42,064 nucleotides of DNA from Bacillota bacterium (GTDB lineage Bacteria > Bacillota > Clostridia > Lachnospirales > Lachnospiraceae): assembly GCA_023423045.1 (NCBI GenBank), contig JAFAGA010000036.1, positions 1-42,064 on the forward strand, in the 5' to 3' direction. This document shows, piece by piece, positions 1 to 8,010 of the stretch (position 1 is its first letter; the number at the start of each line of letters is the position of its first letter). The position numbers were made by a program, and so were the translations under genes. The notes beneath the pieces were generated by a model. The model made no database searches. It was not told where the DNA came from and worked only from the letters and a program-made list of their open reading frames with translations.

Positions 1-1511
1 GATTGCAATTTTGTTACGGCGATTTTTGTATCAGCAATTTTGTTCCTCATGAAATTAACGAAGGCTTTATTTGTAAAGGAGCTTTGAAGTCTTGCAAATT
101 CTGTTTCAACAGCAGCGATATCGGATACCAGAGCGGAAATATCCGAGGAGCTGACAGGAATACCCTCCGACCTCGCCTGATAAAGCGTATCAGCGGAAGT
201 TGCTATTTGCATTATTTTGCTATTAAAAGAGGCTTCATGGTCCAGGATCTCTTTGTATTTGTCAGCAGTAGAATCGGGGTAAAACGGCAATACGGGGATG
301 CAGGGTTTGTAGCTGATAACCTGATTTGCTTTTTCTTCCTTCATCGTTACAAAACGGATGGATTCATTATAAAAATCATAAAAATAATAACTGTAGGTAG
401 CGGCTTTTTTAAGATTATAGCTAAGAGATATCCTATGGCTTCCATAGATATCGTAATTTGAAAGTCTTGGGTTGGTGCCATATTTTATCCAATCCTCCTT
501 TTCCATGGAGGTAGTAATATGTACAAACTCTTTAACCGCTCTATTCTCAGAGACAATCAGATCATAAAAGGAGAGATCTTTTTTACCTTCCTCACGAAAT
601 CTTTTCATATTTTCGGCCAATTGTATAATATTAAAATAATAGTAAGCTCCGTCTAATTCCACTGCATTGCTATATGTGAGATAGATCTCTTCCCCCTGGT
701 CCGTATTGAAGCTGCCGGCACCATGCACAAGCTCAGATCGGATACCGCAGAGATTTAAGAGAAGTTCAAACAACAGACCGATGCCCCGTTCATTTGATTT
801 CCCATATAGAAGAGGATCCAGATAATAATAGTTTTTATCAGAGGAACGCAAATTCGCTTTTGTAAATTTACTTTTATAGTTATCAATTACTTGAATATTC
901 TCAATAATCCATTCAGCGATTGCCATCATTTTTTCATAATCGGACATATTCTCGGTTACTACCGCAGCGATAATCTTTTTCGCTTTTTTTGCCGCTTCGA
1001 CTTTCTTCTCGGCAACATCTTCGAACATACCGGTATCATACAGTAAATCATAGTTTTTATAATAATTGGTAGTCAGTGCAATAAAGACATCTTCATGGGC
1101 GATGTCGGCATCTAAAACATGATCATATAATTCTTTTTCCGTATAAATAAGGACCTTGCACTGGGCTTTTTTCTTTTCCCAGGTTGCAGTGATGACACAC
1201 TTGCCCGGTGCTTTTGCTGTTAGAACACCCTTTGAGTTGACGGCAGCTACTTTTGTGTCACTGGATTTCCATTTAACATTGCTGATATCATCATAGAACG
1301 GTGTTTCTTCATCCCCAAATAGCTTCACATAATAATAGCCCATAGGAGACAGCTTAACTTTATCTCCAGCCTTTGCTACTACTAATTTTTGCTCAAGTTC
1401 TATTCCGACAAATTTGGTTGCCGCACTTGCCGATGGAAGGGAAAAAGAAAACAGACCTGGAAGCAGTGAGAGAATAATGAAAAAACAGATGGGTTTTAAT
1501 TTAGCTAACAT
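1..1511 (-). CDS. Secreted Ig-like (BIG2) / transglutaminase-like protein, 3' end cut by window
   Basis: I translated this frame by hand; it is open from the ATG at 1511 to the window edge (at least 503 residues, no stop), so the C-terminus is missing. Residues 1-31 form a signal peptide ending near SASA-A. Residues about 33-123 resemble a bacterial Ig-like group 2 domain, with the usual pattern VKWKSSDTKVAAVNSKGVLT followed by APGKCVIT. Residues about 185-300 resemble a transglutaminase-like core: a helix MSDYEKMMAIAEWIIENI, then a helix ending LLLNLCGI, then NAVELDGAYYYFN. By eye the catalytic Cys, His and Asp positions hold other residues (about E241, T279 and N294), so it may be a non-catalytic relative. 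It probably acts at the cell surface. Fold assignment is moderate; the frame is certain. The next gene is divergent. Confidence 0.8.
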   Translation of the reverse strand, partial: MLAKLKPICFFIILSLLPGLFSFSLPSASAATKFVGIELEQKLVVAKAGDKVKLSPMGYYYVKLFGDEETPFYDDISNVKWKSSDTKVAAVNSKGVLTAKAPGKCVITATWEKKKAQCKVLIYTEKELYDHVLDADIAHEDVFIALTTNYYKNYDLLYDTGMFEDVAEKKVEAAKKAKKIIAAVVTENMSDYEKMMAIAEWIIENIQVIDNYKSKFTKANLRSSDKNYYYLDPLLYGKSNERGIGLLFELLLNLCGIRSELVHGAGSFNTDQGEEIYLTYSNAVELDGAYYYFNIIQLAENMKRFREEGKKDLSFYDLIVSENRAVKEFVHITTSMEKEDWIKYGTNPRLSNYDIYGSHRISLSYNLKKAATYSYYFYDFYNESIRFVTMKEEKANQVISYKPCIPVLPFYPDSTADKYKEILDHEASFNSKIMQIATSADTLYQARSEGIPVSSSDISALVSDIAAVETEFARLQSSFTNKAFVNFMRNKIADTKIAVTKLQ

Positions 1512-1786
1512 AGTTTATGACCTCTCAAATTATTATTTGTTCTATAAGTGCTTATTTACCCATAATATACCAAGTTCTGCAGATTTTCAACCGAGTTTTG
1601 ATATTATTAATAATATTGGAGGGTCGGCAGAGAAATATTTCCCTGGTTGAAACTTTTATATTTTGATAATTTTAGCTTTATTTTTACAAGTATTCCCCGA
1701 GGATATTAATATATCTTTGACAGACAATAATCACAGGAGAATTCATTTTAAACTGATTCTCTTTTTGATTCAATTGTTATCCAGTC
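1512..1786. other. Divergent intergenic region
   Basis: AT-rich spacer between the divergent secreted protein and the permease. A perfect -35 hexamer TTGACA lies at 1717-1722 on the plus strand, but the hexamers 17-18 bases downstream are poor -10 matches, so I do not call a promoter. No convincing gene is seen here. Confidence 0.4.
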
Positions 1787-1794
1787 AAAGGGGG
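1787..1794 (+). promoter_or_regulatory. Ribosome binding site that decides the permease start
   Basis: The run AAAGGGGG directly abuts an in-frame GTG at 1794, which is too close to be used. It sits 8 bases before a TTG at 1803, a normal spacing, so TTG 1803 is the better start. Confidence 0.6.
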
Positions 1795-1802
1795 TGTATC
1801 GC

Positions 1803-2894
1803 TTGAAATCCGTTTGGGAGAAATTATCGAGAATCAAAGGTCCTATTCTGTTGGTACTTATCACCATAGCGGTATACCTTAGCTTTAGATATCTTCTCGG
1901 ATTGGTTCTGCCGTTTTTAGCTGCATATTTTCTGGCATGGATTATCAGGCCGGTGACAGAAAGCTTATACCGGAGGTTTAAGCTGCCGCGTATTATCGGA
2001 GGGACGGCGGCTCTGCTCCTGTTATTTGCGGTGTTTGGGACCAGTATCATTTTGCTGATTAATATTTTGGTAAAGCAGGCAATTGCTTTTATTCGCAATC
2101 TTCCCATATATCTTAACCTGATTGCAGGCAGATTGGATCATATCTGTAAGGGTTGTGATGAGCTTTTTGGCTTGGAAGACGGAACACTTCGGACTATGGT
2201 GGATGATCAACTGAAGGAGCTGCTGAACCGGGTGAAGAACAACCTGATGCCTGAGATAACGGAGCATACCATATCCTTAACGATCTGGGTGGTGGCCTTT
2301 ATAGGAATTTTGCTGATTATTTTTGTATCAGCCGTACTGATTGCCAAGGAATTGCCCAGCTTTCAGGAAAGATATGGCGAGCATAGCCTGTATAAGGATT
2401 TTCACCGGATTACAAGCAAGCTGTCCGAGGCGGGGATTGCCTACCTGCGCTCCCAGGCCATTATTATGCTGGTGGTGGCGGTCATATGCGTATTGGGACT
2501 GACCTTGCTTGGCAATGAATATGCGGTGCTGGCAGGGGTAGGAATCGCAATTATGGATGCGCTGCCCTTTATCGGCAGCGGAATGATTTTTATTCCCTGG
2601 GCCATAATCATGCTGATGAACAGCAATATCTATGCGGCGGCAATATTAATTACAATCTATCTCCTGTGCCAGATTATCCGTGAGGTGCTGGAGCCCAAGC
2701 TGATTGGCAACCGGATAGGAATAAAACCTCTGTATACGCTGATTTCCATGTATATCGGAGTGAGGCTTTTTTCGGTGGTAGGTTTTATCCTTGGGCCTGT
2801 CGGTCTGGTAATCATTATTACTGTCTTTAAAGTGGTGAATGAGAAGACCCGGGAGGTTGCAAAGCCAGAAGAGATTACTTATAATGAGGATTAA
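1803..2894 (+). CDS. ytvI: AI-2E family / YtvI-like sporulation membrane permease
   Basis: 363 residues from TTG 1803; an alternative GTG at 1794 would add three residues. The protein has the layout of the AI-2E transporter family (PF01594): two or three N-terminal membrane helices, a hydrophilic amphipathic stretch (about residues 95-155), then a membrane-rich C-terminal half ending in the family signature EPKLIGNRIGIKPLYTLISM and FILGPVGLVI. Clostridial members of this length are commonly annotated as the sporulation protein YtvI; the substrate is unknown. The presence of a CotS-family gene in the same window fits a spore former. The family call is firm, the YtvI orthology is inference. Confidence 0.8.
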   Translation: MKSVWEKLSRIKGPILLVLITIAVYLSFRYLLGLVLPFLAAYFLAWIIRPVTESLYRRFKLPRIIGGTAALLLLFAVFGTSIILLINILVKQAIAFIRNLPIYLNLIAGRLDHICKGCDELFGLEDGTLRTMVDDQLKELLNRVKNNLMPEITEHTISLTIWVVAFIGILLIIFVSAVLIAKELPSFQERYGEHSLYKDFHRITSKLSEAGIAYLRSQAIIMLVVAVICVLGLTLLGNEYAVLAGVGIAIMDALPFIGSGMIFIPWAIIMLMNSNIYAAAILITIYLLCQIIREVLEPKLIGNRIGIKPLYTLISMYIGVRLFSVVGFILGPVGLVIIITVFKVVNEKTREVAKPEEITYNED

Positions 2895-3039
2895 GAGGAG
2901 TGCAGAGTTTGTACACCCCGTAAGATGGCGGAATAGAGATCGAAGAGAAGATAGGGCAAACGGTGAATGCATGGCCGGACATCTGAAGAAGGATGCCCGG
3001 CAATACATAGGGTGTGGAGAAAGGAAAAGAGATATATTT

Positions 3040-3429
3040 ATGACACAAAGTTTTCTTATGAAGTTGGAGGAGATTCAGCCGAGCCAGCTATATATCAATT
3101 CTCAAAAGCTGAAGCTGGTCCGGGAATGGTTTACACCGGCCTCCGCAGAGGTTTATGATCCTCTGCCGGTTAAGAGGCTGAACGGAAGAGTTATCTTTAC
3201 CGATGGGCACACAAGAGCATATGCTGCATACCGTATGGGAATACAGTCGGTAAAAGTATATTGGGATGAAGACGAACTGGACTGGGAGCTATATCAGGCC
3301 TGCGTGGACTGGTGCATAGAAGCAGGGATTTCCTCCGTAAAGGCTTTTGATACCAGAATTGTCAGCCCGGAGGAATATGAGCTGCTATGGATCAAACGAT
3401 GTGAGAATTACCAGGGGAAATGCAAGTAA
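3040..3429 (+). CDS. Small ParB-like (ParB/sulfiredoxin fold) protein
   Basis: 129 residues starting MTQSFLMKLEEI. The frame is open upstream to 2839, but that part reads as low-quality, Arg-rich sequence overlapping the permease end, and AAGGA at 3021-3025 supports ATG 3040, with a rather long spacer. The centre carries the ParB-type signature VIFTDGHTRAYAAYRMGI followed by a beta strand SVKVYWDE, the core of ParB N-terminal nucleotide-binding domains. No helix-turn-helix partner domain follows, so a chromosome-partition role is not implied. Stand-alone ParB-like domains occur as small hypothetical proteins in clostridia. It lies 145 bp after the permease and ends before the proS promoter. 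Function unknown. Confidence 0.65.
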   Translation: MTQSFLMKLEEIQPSQLYINSQKLKLVREWFTPASAEVYDPLPVKRLNGRVIFTDGHTRAYAAYRMGIQSVKVYWDEDELDWELYQACVDWCIEAGISSVKAFDTRIVSPEEYELLWIKRCENYQGKCK

Positions 3430-3472
3430 GCCGACAGATGTGAATACCGGTAGGAGTGCCTGGAATAACCGC

Positions 3473-3501
3473 TTGACAAAGTGGTTATCCTGGCATACAA
3501 T
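3473..3501 (+). promoter_or_regulatory. Sigma-A promoter of the T-box/proS transcript
   Basis: TTGACA (3473-3478), 17-base spacer, TACAAT (3496-3501). A GC-rich hairpin GCCGG...CCGGC follows just downstream of the expected start. This gives a leader of roughly 360 bases before proS. Confidence 0.75.
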
Positions 3502-3579
3502 TAGCCTAACATTACTAAGGGCCGGATTTGCCGGCGCTTATTGATTCTTTATTCGGAATGCGGCTGGAGCTGATCCGAT

Positions 3580-3820
3580 AAGTGCGTAGAAGAGGAATAG
3601 TAGATTACTGTCGTAATTTCAGAGAGAGAAGCAATGGTGGGAGCTTTTTATGACGAGGTAATCAAACCGGCCTTGGAGCATTGTGTGAAAGGAGCCTTTC
3701 GGTTCCCCGAAATACAACGTATACCGGCGTTAACGGAAGGAAAGAGAGCTGTCTGGCAGGCAGTTAATTAGGGTGGTACCGCCGAGTTCTTCGGTCCCTT
3801 GCGGATAGAAGGGCTTTTTT
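3580..3820 (+). promoter_or_regulatory. T-box riboswitch controlling proS (tRNA-Pro sensing)
   Basis: The conserved T-box sequence AGGGTGGTACCGCC is at 3770-3783, an AGAGAGAG (GA motif of Stem I) is near 3622, and a terminator with a T-run follows. The T-box sequence would pair with the acceptor end of uncharged tRNA and stabilise the antiterminator. Proline codons are present where a specifier would be expected, before AAATACAACG (CCCC-G at 3705-3709), so CCC or CCG is the likely specifier; I could not fold Stem I to prove it. The downstream gene is prolyl-tRNA synthetase, which fits. Confidence 0.88.
3796..3820 (+). terminator. T-box attenuator terminator
   Basis: CCCTT (3796-3800), 8-base loop, AAGGG (3809-3813), then six T residues. 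It is the terminator competing with the T-box antiterminator. Confidence 0.8.
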
Positions 3821-3871
3821 GTTGTTTAAAAATGAAAAATCTAAAAAATATGATTATAAGGAGAGAAGGCT

Positions 3872-5305
3872 ATGGCACAGGATAAGAAGCTGGTTGAGGC
3901 GATAACCTCAATGGATGTGGATTTTGCCCAATGGTACACAGATGTTGTTAAGAAAGCGGAGTTGATTGAATACTCCAGTATAAGGGGCTGTATGATTCTC
4001 CGCCCGCTGGGATATGCGATCTGGGAGAATATCCAAAGACAGCTGGATGCAGATTTTAAGGCAACCGGAGTGGAGAATGTATATATGCCCATGTTTATTC
4101 CGGAAAGCCTGTTGCAGAAGGAGAAGGACCATGTAGAAGGCTTTGCGCCTGAGGTTGCCTGGGTGACCCATGGCGGAGGAGAGGCTCTCCAGGAGAGAAT
4201 GTGTGTAAGACCTACTTCCGAGACTTTGTTCTGTGACTTATATTCCAAGATAATTCAATCCCACAGGGACCTCCCTAAATTATATAATCAATGGTGTTCC
4301 GTTGTCCGCTGGGAGAAGACGACCAGACCCTTCCTCCGCTCCATGGAATTCTTATGGCAGGAGGGGCATACCGCTCATGCTACCGCAGAAGAGGCAGAGG
4401 AGAGGACGATTCAGATGCTGAATGTATATGCGGATTTCTGCGAGAAGGTCCTTGCCATCCCCATGATTAAGGGGCGCAAGTCCGAGAAGGAGAAGTTTGC
4501 GGGTGCCCATGCAACCTATACCATCGAGGCATTGATGCATGACGGCAAAGCATTGCAGTCCGGAACAAGCCATAATTTCGGGGATGGCTTCGCCCATGCC
4601 TTTGATATTAAATATACGGATAAGAACAATACCCTGCAGCATGTGCATCAAACCTCCTGGGGTATGTCCACCAGAATCATCGGCGCCATCATCATGGTTC
4701 ATGGGGATGACAGCGGCTTGGTTCTGCCGCCCAGAATTGCGCCCACACAGATCATGATTATACCGATCAACCAGAATAAGGAAGGGGTCCTGGATAAGGC
4801 TTACGAGCTGAAGCAGAGGCTGAGCTCCTTCAAGGTTAAAGTGGATGATTCCGATAAGAGCCCGGGCTGGAAATTCAGTGAGCAGGAGATGCGCGGAGTC
4901 CCGATCCGTGTGGAAATCGGACCGAAGGATATTGAGGCGAATCAGGCGGTAATTGTTCGCAGGGATACCAGAGAGAAGACCGTAGTATCTCTGGATGAGA
5001 TAGAGGTTAAGGCCGGTGAAATTTTGGAGAGAATGCAGTCCGAGATGCTGGAAAGAGCGAGAAATCATCGTGATACTCACACCTATACCGCGGTCAATAT
5101 GGACGAATTCGAGAAAACCATTGCAGAAAAGCCAGGCTTTGTCAAAGCGATGTGGTGCCAGGATGAGGCCTGCGAGAAGGAGATCAAGGATAAAACCGGC
5201 GCAACCTCAAGGTGTATGCCCTTTGAGCAGGAGCAAATCTCCGATGTCTGCGTTTGCTGCGGCAAGCCGGCGAAGGTGATGGCTTATTGGGGTAAGGCTT
5301 ACTAA
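3872..5305 (+). CDS. proS: Prolyl-tRNA synthetase, type 3 (archaeal/eukaryal-like)
   Basis: 477 residues, cytoplasmic; attaches proline to tRNA-Pro. AAGGAG at 3858-3863, 8 bases before ATG 3872, fixes the start. Class II motifs are visible: RPTSETLF and then RWEKTTRPFLRSMEFLWQEG (motif 2 region), TSWGMSTR, and a motif 3-like LVLPPRIAPTQ. The length, the lack of the large bacterial editing insertion, and the C-terminal domain with paired cysteines (CQDEACEK, then CVCCGKPAKVMAYWGKAY at the end) mark the short type 3 enzyme found in many clostridia. Expression should be induced by uncharged tRNA-Pro through the upstream T-box. No oddities. Confidence 0.97.
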   Translation: MAQDKKLVEAITSMDVDFAQWYTDVVKKAELIEYSSIRGCMILRPLGYAIWENIQRQLDADFKATGVENVYMPMFIPESLLQKEKDHVEGFAPEVAWVTHGGGEALQERMCVRPTSETLFCDLYSKIIQSHRDLPKLYNQWCSVVRWEKTTRPFLRSMEFLWQEGHTAHATAEEAEERTIQMLNVYADFCEKVLAIPMIKGRKSEKEKFAGAHATYTIEALMHDGKALQSGTSHNFGDGFAHAFDIKYTDKNNTLQHVHQTSWGMSTRIIGAIIMVHGDDSGLVLPPRIAPTQIMIIPINQNKEGVLDKAYELKQRLSSFKVKVDDSDKSPGWKFSEQEMRGVPIRVEIGPKDIEANQAVIVRRDTREKTVVSLDEIEVKAGEILERMQSEMLERARNHRDTHTYTAVNMDEFEKTIAEKPGFVKAMWCQDEACEKEIKDKTGATSRCMPFEQEQISDVCVCCGKPAKVMAYWGKAY

Positions 5306-5316
5306 AGCAGATTTAA

Positions 5317-5592
5317 CCTATTAAATTGCAGATTAATGAATATACCTGCGGGGCAGATGGCAGCAAGGTGAGCATAGAAGTGAGCAATTCAACGAGTACA
5401 GCGGAAATCAAAGCAACAGCAGTGGATAAATCCGCAAAGGTGACAGGGAATGGCACTCACAAGCTGAAGGTTGGAAAAAATACCTTCTACATCAAGGTAA
5501 AGGCTGCGGATGGTAAAACAAAAACATATACAATTGTGATAAACAGATCTAAATATAAGAAAGTTAAAGTTATTATAATTGATTGGGAATAA
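5317..5592 (+). pseudogene. Orphan cadherin-like beta-sandwich fragment
   Basis: The open frame (stop at 5314 just before it) begins only 11 bases after proS ends. The only possible start is TTG 5326, without a ribosome site. The 88 residues resemble one cadherin-like beta-sandwich repeat (PF12733 type): VTGNGTHKLKVGKNTFYIKV, then ADGKTKTYTIVINR. Such domains normally occur in large secreted multi-domain proteins behind a signal peptide; here there is neither. It is best read as the surviving C-terminal piece of a lost surface protein, although translation as a small protein cannot be excluded. A strong terminator follows. Confidence 0.5.
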
Positions 5593-5620
5593 GCAGACAG
5601 TATTGTTAAACAAAAGTTGA

Positions 5621-5670
5621 AAAATCGCTGTGCGATAGCTTATCAAAGCTGCGCATAGCGATTTTTATTT
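5621..5670. terminator. Strong bidirectional terminator
   Basis: A long stem AAATCGCT-TGCG-AGCTT / AAGCT-CGCA-AGCGATTT with a 4-base loop, flanked by A-runs and T-runs on both sides. It closes the proS transcript and can also stop the minus-strand operon beginning near 6.2 kb. Confidence 0.85.
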
Positions 5671-5728
5671 GACGGTGATTTCATAGTGATTTAAAATATT
5701 AAAAATTCTCTGAAAAAGACGCTTTATG

Positions 5729-6019
5729 CTAGGTGAGTGTAAGATAGCCGATCAGAAGAAGTAATAGGAACACGATCACAAGCGCTGAGATAGTCAGGCT
5801 TTGTCTGCGAAAATGCCGGATAGCCTTTTCTTCGTTAAGATAATACCGTTCCCGGACCTGAATGACCACCCCGGTGGCGATGAGGTCGCGGAGCATCGAG
5901 TCGGAGGAAAGCTTCAATTCCTCCAGGGATTTTGCATTGGCTTCACACAATGCATTTCTGCTGATGAATTTATTATAGATATCATTTTGCCACCGGTAAT
6001 GTTTATTTTCTGGATGCAT
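5729..6019 (-). CDS. Small tail-anchored membrane protein
   Basis: 96 residues. A soluble N-terminal part of about 70 residues is predicted from helices (SLEELKLSSDSMLRDLIATG), followed by a short strand pattern VVIQVRERYYLNEEKA that looks winged-helix-like, then one C-terminal hydrophobic helix (about residues 74-95) ending the protein. AGAGGAGG lies upstream of ATG 6019 with a slightly long spacer. Second gene of a two-gene minus-strand operon with the 42-residue membrane peptide. I do not recognise the family. The wing-like soluble part may sense or bind something at the membrane (inference only). Confidence 0.65.
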   Translation of the reverse strand: MHPENKHYRWQNDIYNKFISRNALCEANAKSLEELKLSSDSMLRDLIATGVVIQVRERYYLNEEKAIRHFRRQSLTISALVIVFLLLLLIGYLTLT

Positions 6020-6049
6020 ACGTTTGATTTTCCTCCTCTGATGTATCCT

Positions 6050-6178
6050 CTATCTGTTTTTACGGATATAGATCCGCAAGGCAATAATTGCCAGAATCAG
6101 GGCATAGATCAGCAGAGCCAAAAGAATACTGCCGGCTGCAATCATGATAATTGATATTAACAGAATATACAAGTTCAT
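6050..6178 (-). CDS. 42-residue hydrophobic membrane peptide
   Basis: Starts MNLYILLISIIMIAAG and ends RIYIRKNR: almost entirely one or two hydrophobic helices with a positively charged C-terminus. GGGGAGGGGAGA directly upstream of ATG 6178 is a very strong ribosome site, so I prefer this start to one 22 codons upstream. A good promoter lies at 6275-6303. It precedes the 96-residue protein by 30 bases. Function unknown; small phage-shock, toxin or regulatory membrane peptides look like this, but nothing specific supports any of these. Confidence 0.6.
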   Translation of the reverse strand: MNLYILLISIIMIAAGSILLALLIYALILAIIALRIYIRKNR

Positions 6179-6274
6179 GTTTCTCCCCTCCCCCATACTA
6201 TTTATGCAATATTTCTTCCCCTTATAGAAATACGGCACAAGCATAAAATTACATTAATATTCCAGCTCATGTAA

Positions 6275-6303
6275 ATTATAGCTTTGAGCGGGGAATAATA
6301 CAA
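6275..6303 (-). promoter_or_regulatory. Promoter of the small membrane protein operon
   Basis: On the minus strand: TTGTAT (6298-6303), 17-base spacer, TATAAT (6275-6280). The start point should be about 90 bases upstream of the 42-residue ORF. Confidence 0.65.
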
Positions 6304-6304
6304 C

Positions 6305-6319
6305 TTAAGAATTTCTTAA
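6305..6319. promoter_or_regulatory. Palindrome abutting the -35 box, possible operator
   Basis: A perfect 15-base palindrome, TTAAGAA-T-TTCTTAA, begins one base from the -35 hexamer of the minus-strand promoter. The position suits an activator or repressor site; it is AT-rich, so chance is possible. Confidence 0.4.
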
Positions 6320-6381
6320 ACTCTTATGGGAAAAGGCTTAAAAAAATATGAAGAAACAGAAAGAAAAGAGAAGCCCGTAAG

Positions 6382-6412
6382 CAGTAACACCGCAGGCTGA
6401 GCTGTTACTGCA
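6382..6412. repeat. Orphan 9-bp inverted repeat between divergent promoters
   Basis: GCAGTAACA, 13-base loop, TGTTACTGC: perfect arms. It lies upstream of the cca promoter and behind the divergent promoter, so neither known transcript contains it. It could be an operator, a remnant terminator, or part of a small RNA. Confidence 0.45.
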
Positions 6413-6436
6413 AGCTGGATGGCCCATGGTTTTTTC

Positions 6437-6465
6437 TTGAAATAGTATAGGGGCTTTGCTATAAT
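6437..6465 (+). promoter_or_regulatory. Sigma-A promoter of cca
   Basis: TTGAAA (6437-6442), 17-base spacer, TATAAT (6460-6465), about 30 bases before the cca start. Confidence 0.8.
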
Positions 6466-6496
6466 CGGAATAGGTTTTAAGAAAAGGAGGCTATCT

Positions 6497-7879
6497 ATGA
6501 AGTTTCATATTCCCAGTAAAGTGAATGATATTATCAGAGAGCTGATGGACCATGGCTATGAGGCTTATGCCGTGGGGGGCTGCGTAAGGGATATGGTACT
6601 TGGCAGAGAGCCTGAGGACTGGGATATCACCACCTCGGCAACACCCAATGAGGTGAAAAGAATATTTCGAAGAACGGTTGATACCGGAATTGTACATGGT
6701 ACGGTTACGGTATTGTTAGATAAGGATCATTACGAGGTAACGACCTATCGCCTGGACGGTGAATATGAGGATAACCGCCATCCCAGGCAGGTGGAATTTA
6801 CCTCCAGTCTGACGGAGGATTTAAAGCGCAGGGATTTTACTATTAATGCCATGGCCTATAATGAAAAGGAAGGTGTTATTGATTTATTCGGCGGGATGGA
6901 GGACTTGGAGCAGAGGATCATCCGCTGTGTCGGAAGCGGGGAGGAACGATTTTCGGAGGATGCACTCCGTATCCTGCGGGCAATCCGTTTTTCCGCCCAG
7001 CTTGGCTTTGCCATTGAGGAACAAACCCTTCGGGCCATTAAAGAGAAGGCCGGGAATCTGCGGAGCATCAGCGCTGAACGGATTCGGGCCGAATTGACCA
7101 AGCTTTTAATATCCGATCATCCGGACCGGCTCAAGCTCCTTTATGAGACAGGGATTACGAGAGTGATCCTGCCGGAGTTTGATGCCATGATGGCGACGGA
7201 GCAAAAGAATATGCACCATGTTTACAGCGTGGGCGAGCATACCATCCATGCGGTTTCCGAGGTGGGCGGAAGACTGGAGGAGAAGCATTTCCCGCTGAGG
7301 GAAAGGATTATCCTGCGCTGGACCATGCTGCTGCATGACGTGGAGAAGCCCGGCACTGTCACAATGGGCAAGGACGGACAGAATCATTTTTATGGTCACC
7401 AGGAGAAGGGGGCTGCGACAGCCCGGCTTATATTAAGGCGCCTAAAGTTTGACAATGATACCATCGATTCGGTGGTACACCTGGTACGCTGGCATGATTA
7501 TCGTTTTGTTTTGACACCTGCGGGGATGCGTAAGGCCGCCGCAGGAATTGGCAAGGAGTATATGGAGCTGCTGTTTGAAGTAAACAGGGCCGATACCTCG
7601 GCGAAGAATCCGGAGCATACCAAAGAAAAGTTCCAGCGTCTGGCTGCGGCCCGGAGTCTGTACCGGGAGATTGTGGAGAAACAGGAATGCGTCAGCCAGA
7701 AGGAGCTGAAGATCAATGGTAAGGACTTGATTTCCATTGGGATGAAGCCGGGGAGGGAGTTGGGCAGGATGCTGGATTATCTGTTATCCGAAGTCCTGGA
7801 GAAGCCCTCGCTGAACCAATATGAGACTCTTCTTGCTCTGGCAGAGAAGAGAATGAAAAAGGATAGAAAGGACAGCTGA
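6497..7879 (+). CDS. cca: CCA-adding tRNA nucleotidyltransferase with HD domain
   Basis: 460 residues; adds or repairs the CCA end of tRNAs. AAAAGGAGG precedes ATG 6497. The nucleotidyltransferase head (about residues 18-150) shows GGCVRDMVLGREPEDWDI, with the catalytic acidic pair in DWDI, and later RRDFTINAMAY, followed by the flexible-arm region EDALRILRAIRFSAQLGF. A C-terminal HD-type domain follows (LLHDVEKP, then WHDYRF), as in the longer clostridial class II enzymes. A poly(A) polymerase activity cannot be distinguished by sequence alone. It has its own promoter and no clear operon partner. The hairpin CCGC...GCGG after the stop (7882-7896) is weak as a terminator. Confidence 0.93.
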   Translation: MKFHIPSKVNDIIRELMDHGYEAYAVGGCVRDMVLGREPEDWDITTSATPNEVKRIFRRTVDTGIVHGTVTVLLDKDHYEVTTYRLDGEYEDNRHPRQVEFTSSLTEDLKRRDFTINAMAYNEKEGVIDLFGGMEDLEQRIIRCVGSGEERFSEDALRILRAIRFSAQLGFAIEEQTLRAIKEKAGNLRSISAERIRAELTKLLISDHPDRLKLLYETGITRVILPEFDAMMATEQKNMHHVYSVGEHTIHAVSEVGGRLEEKHFPLRERIILRWTMLLHDVEKPGTVTMGKDGQNHFYGHQEKGAATARLILRRLKFDNDTIDSVVHLVRWHDYRFVLTPAGMRKAAAGIGKEYMELLFEVNRADTSAKNPEHTKEKFQRLAAARSLYREIVEKQECVSQKELKINGKDLISIGMKPGRELGRMLDYLLSEVLEKPSLNQYETLLALAEKRMKKDRKDS

Positions 7880-8010
7880 TCCGCAATTTTAGCGGCAATC
7901 TCTCCCATACAAAACTTTTCCAAAAGCAATGGTATAAGTTATCATGAATTGGAATGACACAACATAATATTAGTAAGACGGGTTTTATCACTAGGAGGAT
8001 ACAAGGCGCC

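Noticed and set aside
3..461. Plus-strand open frame of 152 codons at the window start
   Set aside because: It is antisense to a longer minus-strand frame with signal peptide and domain pattern; no start signal or family.
1717..1746. TTGACA before the permease as a full promoter
   Set aside because: The hexamers at 17-18 bases downstream match the -10 consensus poorly.
4352..5080. Minus-strand open frame of 242 codons inside proS
   Set aside because: Antisense shadow of a clear tRNA synthetase; no ribosome site.
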